DNA from: Wolbachia endosymbiont (group B) of Hofmannophila pseudospretella
Lineage (GTDB): Bacteria; Pseudomonadota; Alphaproteobacteria; Rickettsiales; Anaplasmataceae
Reading direction: 5' to 3'
DNA length: 64,000 bases
Assembly: GCF_964028515.1 (NCBI RefSeq)
Contig: NZ_OZ034788.1
Coordinates: 1,116,001 to 1,180,000, forward strand
Shown: in pieces, positions 9,131 to 16,950 of the stretch
How the letters are laid out: the number at the start of each line of letters is the position of its first letter
Numbering within the stretch: the first letter of the stretch is position 1
Translations under genes and position numbers: made by a program
Notes under the pieces: model-generated
Database searches by the model: none
Seen by the model: only the letters and a program-made list of their open reading frames with translations
What the model was told of the DNA's origin: nothing

Positions 9131-11659
9131 ATGAAAGAAAAGACTTTCACAATCATTGATGGTTACGGTTTTCTTTTCAGAGCTTATTACGTTTTGCATC
9201 ATTTAACTACCACAACCGGTATTCCAATAGGTGCTGTGTATGGCTTTTTGAATATGGTTCTGAGGTATATTGTCCATTCGGACTACTTAACTATAGCACT
9301 TGATTCTGGCAAAAAAAATTTCAGGCACAGTTTATATTCTGAGTATAAAGCAAACAGAGTAACGCCTCCTGAGGATTTAATTCCACAATTTACAATACTG
9401 AGAGAAGCGGTGGAAGCTTTTAACTTCAGCTATGAAGAGATTGAAGGCTATGAAGCAGATGACATAATTGCAACACTAGCTGCAAAATATGCCAACCACG
9501 AAGACTTTAAAGTAGTAGTAGTCTCATCAGATAAAGACTTATTTCAACTTTTGAATTACAACATTCTAATATTTGATCCTATCAAAAATATATACGTAGA
9601 TGAAAAACAAGTGATAGAAAAATTTGGTGTAAATTCAAATAAGCTTCTTGATTTATTTTCTCTAACTGGAGATGCATCTGATAACATTCCAGGCGTTCCA
9701 GGAATAGGCCCAAAAACTGCAGCTAAATTGCTGGATAAATTTGATTCGTTGGATAACATTATAGAAAACATCAATAACATTGAGCAAACAAGAGTTCGTA
9801 ATATTCTTACTGAGCATAAGGAAAAAGCACTAATTTCAAGAGAACTTTTGTCACTATGCAAAAAAGTAGATCTTCAACATGATATTGTAAAATATGAAGT
9901 CCATCCTCCAAATATGGAAAAATTGTTATCCTTTTTGAAGAAATATGAATTTAATTCATTGATAGGAAAAGTAGAAAAGCTTTTTTCTTATAGTGGATCT
10001 AGCACAAAAGAGAAAACAGAATATAGTAGTGAAGAATTAGAAAAATTTTTGGAGTATTGCAGATATGAAGGTAAAATTGCAATTCATTGCCACTTTGAAA
10101 ACAATGCATTAAACGAAATCTCCTTATCTTGCAGTGAAGATAATATTTTCTACATAGATCAAAGCTGCCTACAAGATGCACTCACTATAATAAATTCAAC
10201 TTTATTTTCAAATGAGGTGCTTAAAATAATACATGATATTAGAAAGATCAGAGAAATATTTCCTACAATAGAGAGAGTGCTAGACTCAATTGATGACTTG
10301 ATGATCATGTCATATAGTCTTGACACAGGTAAGCATGATCACAGCATTCCAAACATAGTTGCGCATAATTTGAGTGAGAATGTAGAAAATTTTTCGGCAA
10401 AAACTTTAATAGCGATCCATGAGAAACTGACACAAAGATTATTTCAGGAAAAACTTTTTACGATTTACGAACGCTTCGACAGGCCTCTCATGAAAGTAGT
10501 ATTTGATATGGAGAAAAATGGAATACTGCTTAATATTCAAAAACTACAGGAACTGTCTGATAAGTTTGAGCAGCTAATTGCTGTATTTGAAAACGATATA
10601 CATAACTTAGCAGGAGAAAAATTTAATATTGCATCACCAAAACAATTAAGTGATATTTTATTTAATAAAATAGGGCTAAGTAAAAAGAAAAAGTCAAAAT
10701 CCGGGTCTTATAGCACCAACTCTGAAGTTCTAGAGGCACTTGAAGAGGAGGGGACAGAAATCGCAGGTAAAATTTTAAGTTGGCGACATCTAAGTAAATT
10801 AAAGGGTACCTATACTGACGCGTTAATAAAACAGGTTGATCCGCTTGATGGTAGGATACATACAAGCTTTTCAATCACTGTGACTGCAACTGGAAGGCTG
10901 AGCTCTAGCAATCCTAATTTACAAAATATTCCTATCAGAAGCGAAGAAGGTAGTCTTATCAGGCAAGCGTTTATTGTGCCAAAAGGGTGCAAGATAATTT
11001 CTGCCGACTATTCGCAAATAGAATTAAGACTCCTGGCACATGTGGCAGATGTTGCGGCATTTAAAGAAGCTTTTGCAAATAGGGAAGATATTCATGATAT
11101 CACCGCAAGACAAGTTTTTGGAGTTCAAGAAATAGATGAGCAATTAAGACGCAAAGCAAAAACCATTAATTTTGGAATTATATATGGAATTAGTCCATTT
11201 GGCCTTGCAAAGCGACTTGGAATTACCATTGCGGAGGCTGCTGAATACATTAATTACTATTTTTCTTGTTACCCAGAAATAAAGGTCTATATGGAAAAAG
11301 CAGTATCTATCGCGAGAAATCATGGTTATGTAGAAACTTTGTTTGGCAGAAGATGTTTTGTAAGAGACATCAACAATAAAATTCCTTATCTAAGACAATT
11401 TGCAGAAAGGGCAGCAATAAATGCACCGCTGCAAGGAACCGCCGCTGATATAATAAAACGTGCAATGATTCAGCTTTTTGATCAATTGAAAACAGGTAAA
11501 ATAATCCTCCAAGTTCACGATGAGCTACTAGTTGAAGTAGAGGACGATAAGGTACAAGAAACAGCAAAACTTATGAAAGACGTAATGGAAAATGCAGTAA
11601 AAATTTCTATACCGCTTGAAGTAGAAATAGAAATTGGCGACAACTGGGGCTTTTCTTAA
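9131..11659 (+). CDS. polA: DNA polymerase I
   Basis: This 842-residue repair and Okazaki-fragment polymerase has three regions. The 5' nuclease (about 1-290) shows IDGYGFLFRAYY, GYEADDIIATLA, DKDLFQLL and TGDASDNIPGVPGIG. The middle region (about 300-480) has the fold position of the 3'-5' exonuclease but has lost the DxE metal ligands: the aligned stretch reads AIHCHFENNAL, so proofreading is probably absent. The polymerase (about 480-842) has motif A DYSQIELRLLAHV, motif B RRKAKTINFGIIYG and motif C QVHDELLVE. Confidence 0.96.
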   Translation: MKEKTFTIIDGYGFLFRAYYVLHHLTTTTGIPIGAVYGFLNMVLRYIVHSDYLTIALDSGKKNFRHSLYSEYKANRVTPPEDLIPQFTILREAVEAFNFSYEEIEGYEADDIIATLAAKYANHEDFKVVVVSSDKDLFQLLNYNILIFDPIKNIYVDEKQVIEKFGVNSNKLLDLFSLTGDASDNIPGVPGIGPKTAAKLLDKFDSLDNIIENINNIEQTRVRNILTEHKEKALISRELLSLCKKVDLQHDIVKYEVHPPNMEKLLSFLKKYEFNSLIGKVEKLFSYSGSSTKEKTEYSSEELEKFLEYCRYEGKIAIHCHFENNALNEISLSCSEDNIFYIDQSCLQDALTIINSTLFSNEVLKIIHDIRKIREIFPTIERVLDSIDDLMIMSYSLDTGKHDHSIPNIVAHNLSENVENFSAKTLIAIHEKLTQRLFQEKLFTIYERFDRPLMKVVFDMEKNGILLNIQKLQELSDKFEQLIAVFENDIHNLAGEKFNIASPKQLSDILFNKIGLSKKKKSKSGSYSTNSEVLEALEEEGTEIAGKILSWRHLSKLKGTYTDALIKQVDPLDGRIHTSFSITVTATGRLSSSNPNLQNIPIRSEEGSLIRQAFIVPKGCKIISADYSQIELRLLAHVADVAAFKEAFANREDIHDITARQVFGVQEIDEQLRRKAKTINFGIIYGISPFGLAKRLGITIAEAAEYINYYFSCYPEIKVYMEKAVSIARNHGYVETLFGRRCFVRDINNKIPYLRQFAERAAINAPLQGTAADIIKRAMIQLFDQLKTGKIILQVHDELLVEVEDDKVQETAKLMKDVMENAVKISIPLEVEIEIGDNWGFS

Positions 11660-11753
11660 TTATACCGTAGACTCTAAGAACCTGTCTTGAAAGGACCTAA
11701 GTAGTATCTGTTCAGATGCATGGCTAATGTGTAAATATTGAAGCAAAAATAAT

Positions 11754-11871
11754 GTCATCCCAGTGCTTGACACTGGGATCCAAATTGCTCACAAGCAACC
11801 TAATCATAGATATTAAAAGCAACGCTTTCAATGAGACTACAAAAGGCTGGATTCCAGTGTCAAGCACTGCC
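11754..11871. repeat. Inverted pair of CCAGTG-CACTGG palindromic repeats
   Basis: The left arm has ATCCCAGTG-CTTGA-CACTGGGAT (11757-11779), itself a 9-bp stem hairpin. The right arm near 11846-11871 carries GGATTCCAGTGTCAAGCACT, which is roughly the reverse complement of the left arm. Related sequences recur at 25500-25770, 47695-47810 and 52090-52280 in this window. Confidence 0.75.
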
Positions 11872-12150
11872 TTGTTGTTGTAAATTCACTTTTACCTTAT
11901 TTTGCCACACCCCTGAACGGATGCCTTGAGTAGTTAATTTCGTAAGTATAATAGCAGTCATATTAAAGAGTTCTTGAAGTAAGGAGAGCACGCTCATACG
12001 TCACGCAAACAACGTTTGGGAATAATCTAAGGTTCTGTGATATCAGCAGCTTTCTTGGCAATAACATCCCGCTTTCAGTAAATAGTGATTTTATAATTTT
12101 CCTATATATTAGAAAAATTTTTATTTTAATTAGCGTTAAACAATAGGCGC

Positions 12151-12333
12151 CTATTGATTTTTAGCTAAAGTAAAGGTCAAATATCTGGAATTCTGGACAT
12201 AAAATCCCCCTGTGTGAAAAAGATTAGAAAAAAGTGCAGCGCACATACGACAGAAATTAAGCACACTTACATGCTCTGAAGAAGATACGCTACGCTTTTT
12301 GATTAAAAGTTTGACTGAAAAGTCTGCAGACAA
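12151..12333 (-). other. Short reading frame inside the 814-bp element, coding status uncertain
   Basis: The minus-strand frame ends LTFTLAKNQ and stays open upstream of its first ATG without a further start codon. It is cysteine- and serine-rich and matches no transposase motif I know. It may be a remnant of a longer decayed gene carried by the element. I see no good ribosome binding site. Treat as non-coding unless it proves conserved. Confidence 0.25.
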
Positions 12334-12499
12334 AGATAAGTTTTTGAGCTCTAAAAATATCTCTTACTATCATTATAATCAGATTTAAAATATATGGAAG
12401 CAATTTTTTACGTTCCCTTATCACTTATATCATTTGTTACTCTTCTATTTTTTGCTTTATTCTTTTCTTTTTTCCCTTTCAAGACAGGTTCTAAGAAAT

Positions 12500-12528
12500 T
12501 TGAATTAATACGAAAAATATGCTATAAT
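12500..12528 (+). promoter_or_regulatory. Sigma70-like promoter for the 12559 gene
   Basis: TTGAAT (12500-12505), a 17-base spacer and a perfect TATAAT (12523-12528) lie 30 bases before the ATG at 12559. The -35 box starts only 6 bases outside the TAA duplication of the neighbouring 814-bp element, so the element inserted right at the edge of this promoter. Confidence 0.6.
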
Positions 12529-12558
12529 TATAACATAGGTTAGTACAAATAGATCGTT

Positions 12559-13512
12559 ATGACAGTTCCAAAAGCAAAAAATAAGCCTTTAGAGTCATCT
12601 ACTCAGGTGACCGGGCAAAATGAGATGCTCTTCAAGAAGGAACATAAGGAAATTTACGATTACTTTGTAAAAGTATTAGAAGTTAAAGCCAAATTAAAGG
12701 AGAGCAAAGGAATAACTGATTATTTTATATTAGCTTATAAGAAGATACTACTAACTAATGTCAATCCAGAAAAGATAAGACCACTCAGTGAAGAGAATTT
12801 TTGTCAGTTTTTACTTTCTATATTTAAAGAAGTTAGAGAGAAAAAATTGGCTGGAGAGGAAGATAGTAAAGTAAAGCAAGTAGTAGAGGAATGCTTAGAT
12901 GATGTACGTGGTACAGAAGCTAAAGATTCACTAATAAAACTTGTTGGGTTACCATTGGGAATAAAAATAGACCCGAAAAATATTTCTGGCTCCTTTATGG
13001 ATGGAGTGAAAGAAAAAATACCATTTTTAGGTGGAGATAAAAAAGAAGAGGATGAACCACTACTTAGTGATGAAGAGATGGTAACAAAGTGCTTACGTAA
13101 GGTTTTTCTTCCTATTCTTTTTTCCATTGCTTCAATATTAATTTTTGGTCCTACTACACTTGCGATAGTTGCTGCTGTTATTGGTACAATATTTGCTGTA
13201 AAGGGAGGAATTGAAGTTCTTTTTTCAAATAATAGGCCAGGTACTTTATATGATCCTAGCTCACCAGATAAAGATGATACAGAAAAGAGAGCAAAATTGA
13301 ATGAAAAAATTCGCAAGGGTATTGATGATATTTTAAAAACCCCAATTGAAAGCTCTCTTGAAACAATTGCTGACGGGAGTAAAAAACAACCTACTCTGGA
13401 ACAAGCTCCTCAGGTGGGAAATAAAGGGGGTGAGCAGCTTACTGTGCTTGATGAGCAAGTTACTGTAGATAAGCTATTTGAGGAACAAAGGCAGCAGTCA
13501 AGTAAGACATAG
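12559..13512 (+). CDS. Unrecognised membrane protein
   Basis: I do not recognise this family. The protein has 317 residues: a charged, mostly helical N-terminal region (about 1-185), a hydrophobic stretch of two closely spaced segments at about 190-225 (FLPILFSIASILIFGP then TTLAIVAAVIGTIFAV), and a polar tail of about 90 residues that ends in a Gln-rich sequence. No signal peptide is seen. A strong promoter sits just upstream and the next gene (xth) is convergent, so it is probably transcribed alone. The layout is like other unassigned membrane proteins in this window. Confidence 0.6.
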   Translation: MTVPKAKNKPLESSTQVTGQNEMLFKKEHKEIYDYFVKVLEVKAKLKESKGITDYFILAYKKILLTNVNPEKIRPLSEENFCQFLLSIFKEVREKKLAGEEDSKVKQVVEECLDDVRGTEAKDSLIKLVGLPLGIKIDPKNISGSFMDGVKEKIPFLGGDKKEEDEPLLSDEEMVTKCLRKVFLPILFSIASILIFGPTTLAIVAAVIGTIFAVKGGIEVLFSNNRPGTLYDPSSPDKDDTEKRAKLNEKIRKGIDDILKTPIESSLETIADGSKKQPTLEQAPQVGNKGGEQLTVLDEQVTVDKLFEEQRQQSSKT

Positions 13513-13544
13513 ACTTACCAAAAGTGAATTGTGTAAGAGGTCTT

Positions 13545-14327
13545 TTATTGTTTTATAACACATACAACAGGAGTATGATCAGATGGGTTTTCTAGTTTAC
13601 GCAACCTATCATCTATGTAACATGTTTCCAATTTATCTACAGCTTGTGGCGATAGTAGCATATAATCTATTCGCATCCCTTGATTATTTCTCAGTGAATT
13701 ACCTTGATAATGCCACCAAGTAAACTGTTGCAAATTTGGGTGAGATATTCTAAATGCATCTTTAAAACCAAGATTCAAGATCGCTCTTAATTTCTCACGC
13801 TCTTTTATATGAAAGCATACTTGGCCATTTAATAAATTTGAATCAAAAACATCAATTTCATCCAGTGCAACATTATAATCGCCAGCTATAATAGTTAACT
13901 CTTCATTTTTCAACAAAGTGCCCATCCTTTCATATAAGTTATCAAAAAACTTGAGTTTATATTCAAATGCTTGGGAGTCCAAGCTTTGACCATTGGGCAC
14001 GTATAAACTTCCTACCCTTATCTTATTATTGGTGTGTTTTATCACACACTCTATATAACGTGCTTCTTGATAACTCTCTACAACATCGATTTTTAATTTT
14101 TCCAGTATTGGATATTTAGATAAAACACAAACGCCATTTCTTGCAACCTGTCCATAGATAGCATATTCATATCCTAACTTTTCTATCTCTGCATAAGGAA
14201 ATTGCTCTTCCGTACATTTTATCTCTTGCAGCAAAACTATATCTATCTGACTATCAGCTATAAAATTACAAAGTTGATTAACTCTTCTACGTATTGAGTT
14301 TACATTCCAAGTTGCAATCTTTAGCAT
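13545..14327 (-). CDS. xth: Exodeoxyribonuclease III
   Basis: This is an AP endonuclease and 3' exonuclease for base-excision repair. From ATG 14327 it has 260 residues, beginning MLKIATWNVNSIRRR. The metal and catalytic motifs of the family are all visible: LLQEIKC (Glu), GDYNVA (Asp/Asn), RIDYMLLSP and the C-terminal SDHTPVV (Asp-His). Two in-frame TTG codons lie upstream, but ATG 14327 shares its A with the TGA stop of hemD and has AAGGA about 9 bases before it. The two genes are therefore likely translationally coupled. Confidence 0.95.
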   Translation of the reverse strand: MLKIATWNVNSIRRRVNQLCNFIADSQIDIVLLQEIKCTEEQFPYAEIEKLGYEYAIYGQVARNGVCVLSKYPILEKLKIDVVESYQEARYIECVIKHTNNKIRVGSLYVPNGQSLDSQAFEYKLKFFDNLYERMGTLLKNEELTIIAGDYNVALDEIDVFDSNLLNGQVCFHIKEREKLRAILNLGFKDAFRISHPNLQQFTWWHYQGNSLRNNQGMRIDYMLLSPQAVDKLETCYIDDRLRKLENPSDHTPVVCVIKQ

Positions 14328-15034
14328 CAACAATCCTTATTAATTATATCAATTAAACTCTCCCCAGTAGGTAACCTTGATGTTATAATTTTTTTCCATT
14401 TGATTAACCTTAAACTATCAGCAATGTTTTTACTCATGGTATATGCAACTGTATTATTCATCACAGGAGATAGCCCACTTTTTAGAACTAATGAACAAAA
14501 TGCCCTTGCAGTTTGTGAGGAAAAAAAAGCAACGCTATCAATTTTACCGTCCAATAGTAAATTTTTACACCTATTAGTTAGAATCCTTTTAGTAATTGTT
14601 TTATAGAGTACAACTTCTCTTACGTTAAAACCTTCTTCAGATAATCTCTTTTTTAGGTCACATGATACTTCTTGTCCCCTTATATATAAGAACTTTATTG
14701 CATTTGAATAATGAGATTTTATGAATGATATCAGACCATCAACGTTGCTGTCTGCTGAGATTATATCGGAAAATCCCAAATTTTTTGCAGCCTGCATAGT
14801 TGAATTACCAACCGTAATAATTGGAAAGCCATCCTCTTTGCATATTTGACTGAAAGCCTTTACACTGTTTTTACTTGTAGATATCACAACGTCAAATTCA
14901 TACGTAGATATATCAGGATTTAAGTACTTTATTGTGAATACTGGTTCTATAAAAACTTTGTATCCATATTTTTTTAGCGTGCTTCTTGTGCTCAACGAAT
15001 CTAATAAAGGCCTTGTCAATAAAATAGACTTCAT
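14327..15034 (-). CDS. hemD: Uroporphyrinogen-III synthase
   Basis: The enzyme closes hydroxymethylbilane to uroporphyrinogen III in heme synthesis. At 235 residues it has the usual length. The family is poorly conserved, but the N-terminal ILLTRPLLDS, the central phosphate-binding FLYIRGQEVSCDLKKRL and VVLYKTI, and FFSSQTARAF match its two-lobe pattern. It forms a two-gene unit with xth, whose start overlaps its stop by one base (TGATG). Other heme genes are not in the window. Confidence 0.88.
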   Translation of the reverse strand: MKSILLTRPLLDSLSTRSTLKKYGYKVFIEPVFTIKYLNPDISTYEFDVVISTSKNSVKAFSQICKEDGFPIITVGNSTMQAAKNLGFSDIISADSNVDGLISFIKSHYSNAIKFLYIRGQEVSCDLKKRLSEEGFNVREVVLYKTITKRILTNRCKNLLLDGKIDSVAFFSSQTARAFCSLVLKSGLSPVMNNTVAYTMSKNIADSLRLIKWKKIITSRLPTGESLIDIINKDC

Positions 15035-15208
15035 TCTGGTTTATTTCACTAGCAGTAAAATAATATACCTTATACACAAATTATTGAATAAAAACTTTTA
15101 TTTTTTAAGTTTCTTGCGTAACCTATGAAAAAGGCAAGAGAAACTCCATAAATTGGCCTAGTGCTAGAAAATTGATATTAAATAAGCGAACGTTTTGATC
15201 AAATGGAA

Positions 15209-15241
15209 AAAAGGATGTTACTCATTGAGTAACATCCTTTT
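15209..15241 (-). terminator. Stem-loop terminator of the 15263 gene
   Basis: A perfect 15-bp inverted repeat (AAAAGGATGTTACTC, 3-base loop, GAGTAACATCCTTTT) lies 22 bases beyond the stop codon at 15263. The stem ends in a T run on both strands, so it could stop transcription from either side. Confidence 0.8.
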
Positions 15242-15262
15242 GAAGAAAGTGGGTAATTTTGG

Positions 15263-16768
15263 TTACTGTCTTTCATTTGTTTTTGGAACTTGCTGTTCTA
15301 CATTAGTGTCAACAGTTACTGCTGAAGAAGGTCCCACCAATTTGTCCAAAGAACCTGTCTTTCTTAAGTCAGCTTGGGTTTTTAACTTGCCATTTTTCTC
15401 AGTGAAAATACCATGTTGCGGAGAAGAACTTGGTGAATTGAATCCACTATCAGAATTACGACGATAACTGGCAAAGCTAGAAGTTGTAGCAGTACTGTCA
15501 GTACTTATAGAATCCATTGAATTGCTTCTTGGTGGAGCAACATAAAAAGTGCTATTTCCTTTCTTTGTAGATGGTATCTCATCTGCATTCATCCTTTCAT
15601 ATTGTGTAAGAGTAACTTCCTCTTGCTTTTTGCCACCTTTTAGCGATGATGACAACTTGCTCCAAAGTGAGGTAGGTGCTTTTACTTCCTTATGCTCATT
15701 AGGATTTAATAATTCTGCTTCGCTGCTAACAGTACTTATAGAACTCGTTGAACTACTACCTGATAAGCTATTTTCCAGTGAATTCATAGAACTTGCTTTA
15801 TGCCTTTTTGCTGACTTATTAAGACTTTCTAAAGTATTAAAACGAGTATGCTCTTCCTTGCATTCTCTAATAACTTCCTTAATCTCATCATGATGTTCAG
15901 AGAAAATACTGTCTCTAAAGTATTTATCTTTATCTGATAGTCTTTTTGTAACTAAATTACGCAAACCATCTGCGTCCAAGTTATCAATAAATTTCTTCTG
16001 CTCTCTCCATTTATCTACTAGCTGGTCTGGCAAATAATCTCTCCAATCAAGATATGTTTCTTTTGCTATTTTTCCTTCTATTTTTTCTGATATTCCAGAA
16101 AGTATGCTCTTTATTAACGTGGAATTATTTTTTCCATCAGTACAAATTGCTCTAAGATCTTCTTTCACTTCTTGAGCTCTCTTCTTTTGTGGTGAATCAG
16201 GAATAAGCTCATTATCTATTCTATCTGAATAATTCTCATTACCAGCTGCACGATATAACTTATTTGCTGTTGCAGTGAGCACATTACTTGTCTTTTCCTT
16301 TGTTTTTTCACTTACAAAACTAGCACCTCTCTTCAGCGAATCTGCTGAATACTCATAGCCATCCTTAATTTTTCCGCCAATATGCTTCGCTCCTTCAACT
16401 GTTTTTTCTGCTGACCATTTGAGCCCTTTATATCCAGATTGAACTGCTTTTACAGCAACTTTCGCAGCGTAAAATAGAGTAAGACCAACTATAGCACTTG
16501 GTATAGCAAGTGTTGCACCAACTGCCAAAAGTGGTAACACTGCTGCAAATAATCCACTTGCTGTACCTACTACAAGAGCCTGATCTCCTTGCTTCATCTT
16601 GGAGAATTCTGTATCTCCTTTTAACAAGTCAGTAATTCTTTCCTTTAGTTTTTTAGAATCATGAACAATATCTGCACTTAATGAATCTTGCATAATTGTA
16701 CTAACACCCAAATTATCTTGTTGAGCTTCAACAGGACGTGAGTTAGATTTTATTTCACTAGGTGACAT
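15263..16768 (-). CDS. Unrecognised serine-rich protein with central hydrophobic region
   Basis: I do not recognise the family. ATG 16768 has GAGG 7 bases upstream and is preferred over the in-frame ATG 16780; it gives 501 residues. After a polar leader comes a hydrophobic stretch near residues 60-105 (ALVVGTASGLFAAVLPLLAV, then more). Next is a charged helical region with repeated KxGxEYSADS-like turns, and then a low-complexity C-terminal half rich in Ser/Thr (SSMNSLENSLSGSSSTSS and RSNSMDSISTDSTATTS). The motif DSGFNS near residue 442 fits the eukaryotic phosphodegron pattern DSGxxS. The composition suggests a protein made to work in the host cell, but secretion is unproven. Confidence 0.6.
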   Translation of the reverse strand: MSPSEIKSNSRPVEAQQDNLGVSTIMQDSLSADIVHDSKKLKERITDLLKGDTEFSKMKQGDQALVVGTASGLFAAVLPLLAVGATLAIPSAIVGLTLFYAAKVAVKAVQSGYKGLKWSAEKTVEGAKHIGGKIKDGYEYSADSLKRGASFVSEKTKEKTSNVLTATANKLYRAAGNENYSDRIDNELIPDSPQKKRAQEVKEDLRAICTDGKNNSTLIKSILSGISEKIEGKIAKETYLDWRDYLPDQLVDKWREQKKFIDNLDADGLRNLVTKRLSDKDKYFRDSIFSEHHDEIKEVIRECKEEHTRFNTLESLNKSAKRHKASSMNSLENSLSGSSSTSSISTVSSEAELLNPNEHKEVKAPTSLWSKLSSSLKGGKKQEEVTLTQYERMNADEIPSTKKGNSTFYVAPPRSNSMDSISTDSTATTSSFASYRRNSDSGFNSPSSSPQHGIFTEKNGKLKTQADLRKTGSLDKLVGPSSAVTVDTNVEQQVPKTNERQ

Positions 16769-16950
16769 TTTTAACCTCACTATTAATTAAACATACTAAT
16801 ATTGTATATACATGATTCTTAAGTTAGGGTTAATTCACCTAACAATGTCCATTTGCTTTCAAATGATTTTACTTGATGTGTTTTTTTGAAAGCACAGAAA
16901 ATTATTGCAATATAATATCTCGTTTGGATTAGCTATAGTTGAAGCAAAAC

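Larger units (their letters stand above)
11678..12491. mobile_element. 814-bp element with terminal inverted repeats and TAA duplication, no transposase found
   Basis: GAACCTGTCTTGAAAGG at 11678-11694 is repeated as an exact reverse complement at 12475-12491, and both ends are flanked outside by TAA (11675-11677 and 12492-12494). Ends of the form GA(A/G)CCTGT with a 3-bp TNA duplication resemble those of the IS5-type copies elsewhere in this window. No transposase reading frame could be found inside. The interior holds a palindromic CCAGTG repeat pair (11754-11871) and a short minus-strand frame at 12151-12333. It is either a decayed IS or a non-autonomous passenger element mobilised in trans. 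Confidence 0.7.

Noticed and set aside
12394..12543. Possible 50-residue hydrophobic protein starting at ATG 12394
   Set aside because: No ribosome site, and the frame crosses the right end of the 814-bp element and the promoter of the next gene. Chance AT-rich frame is more likely.
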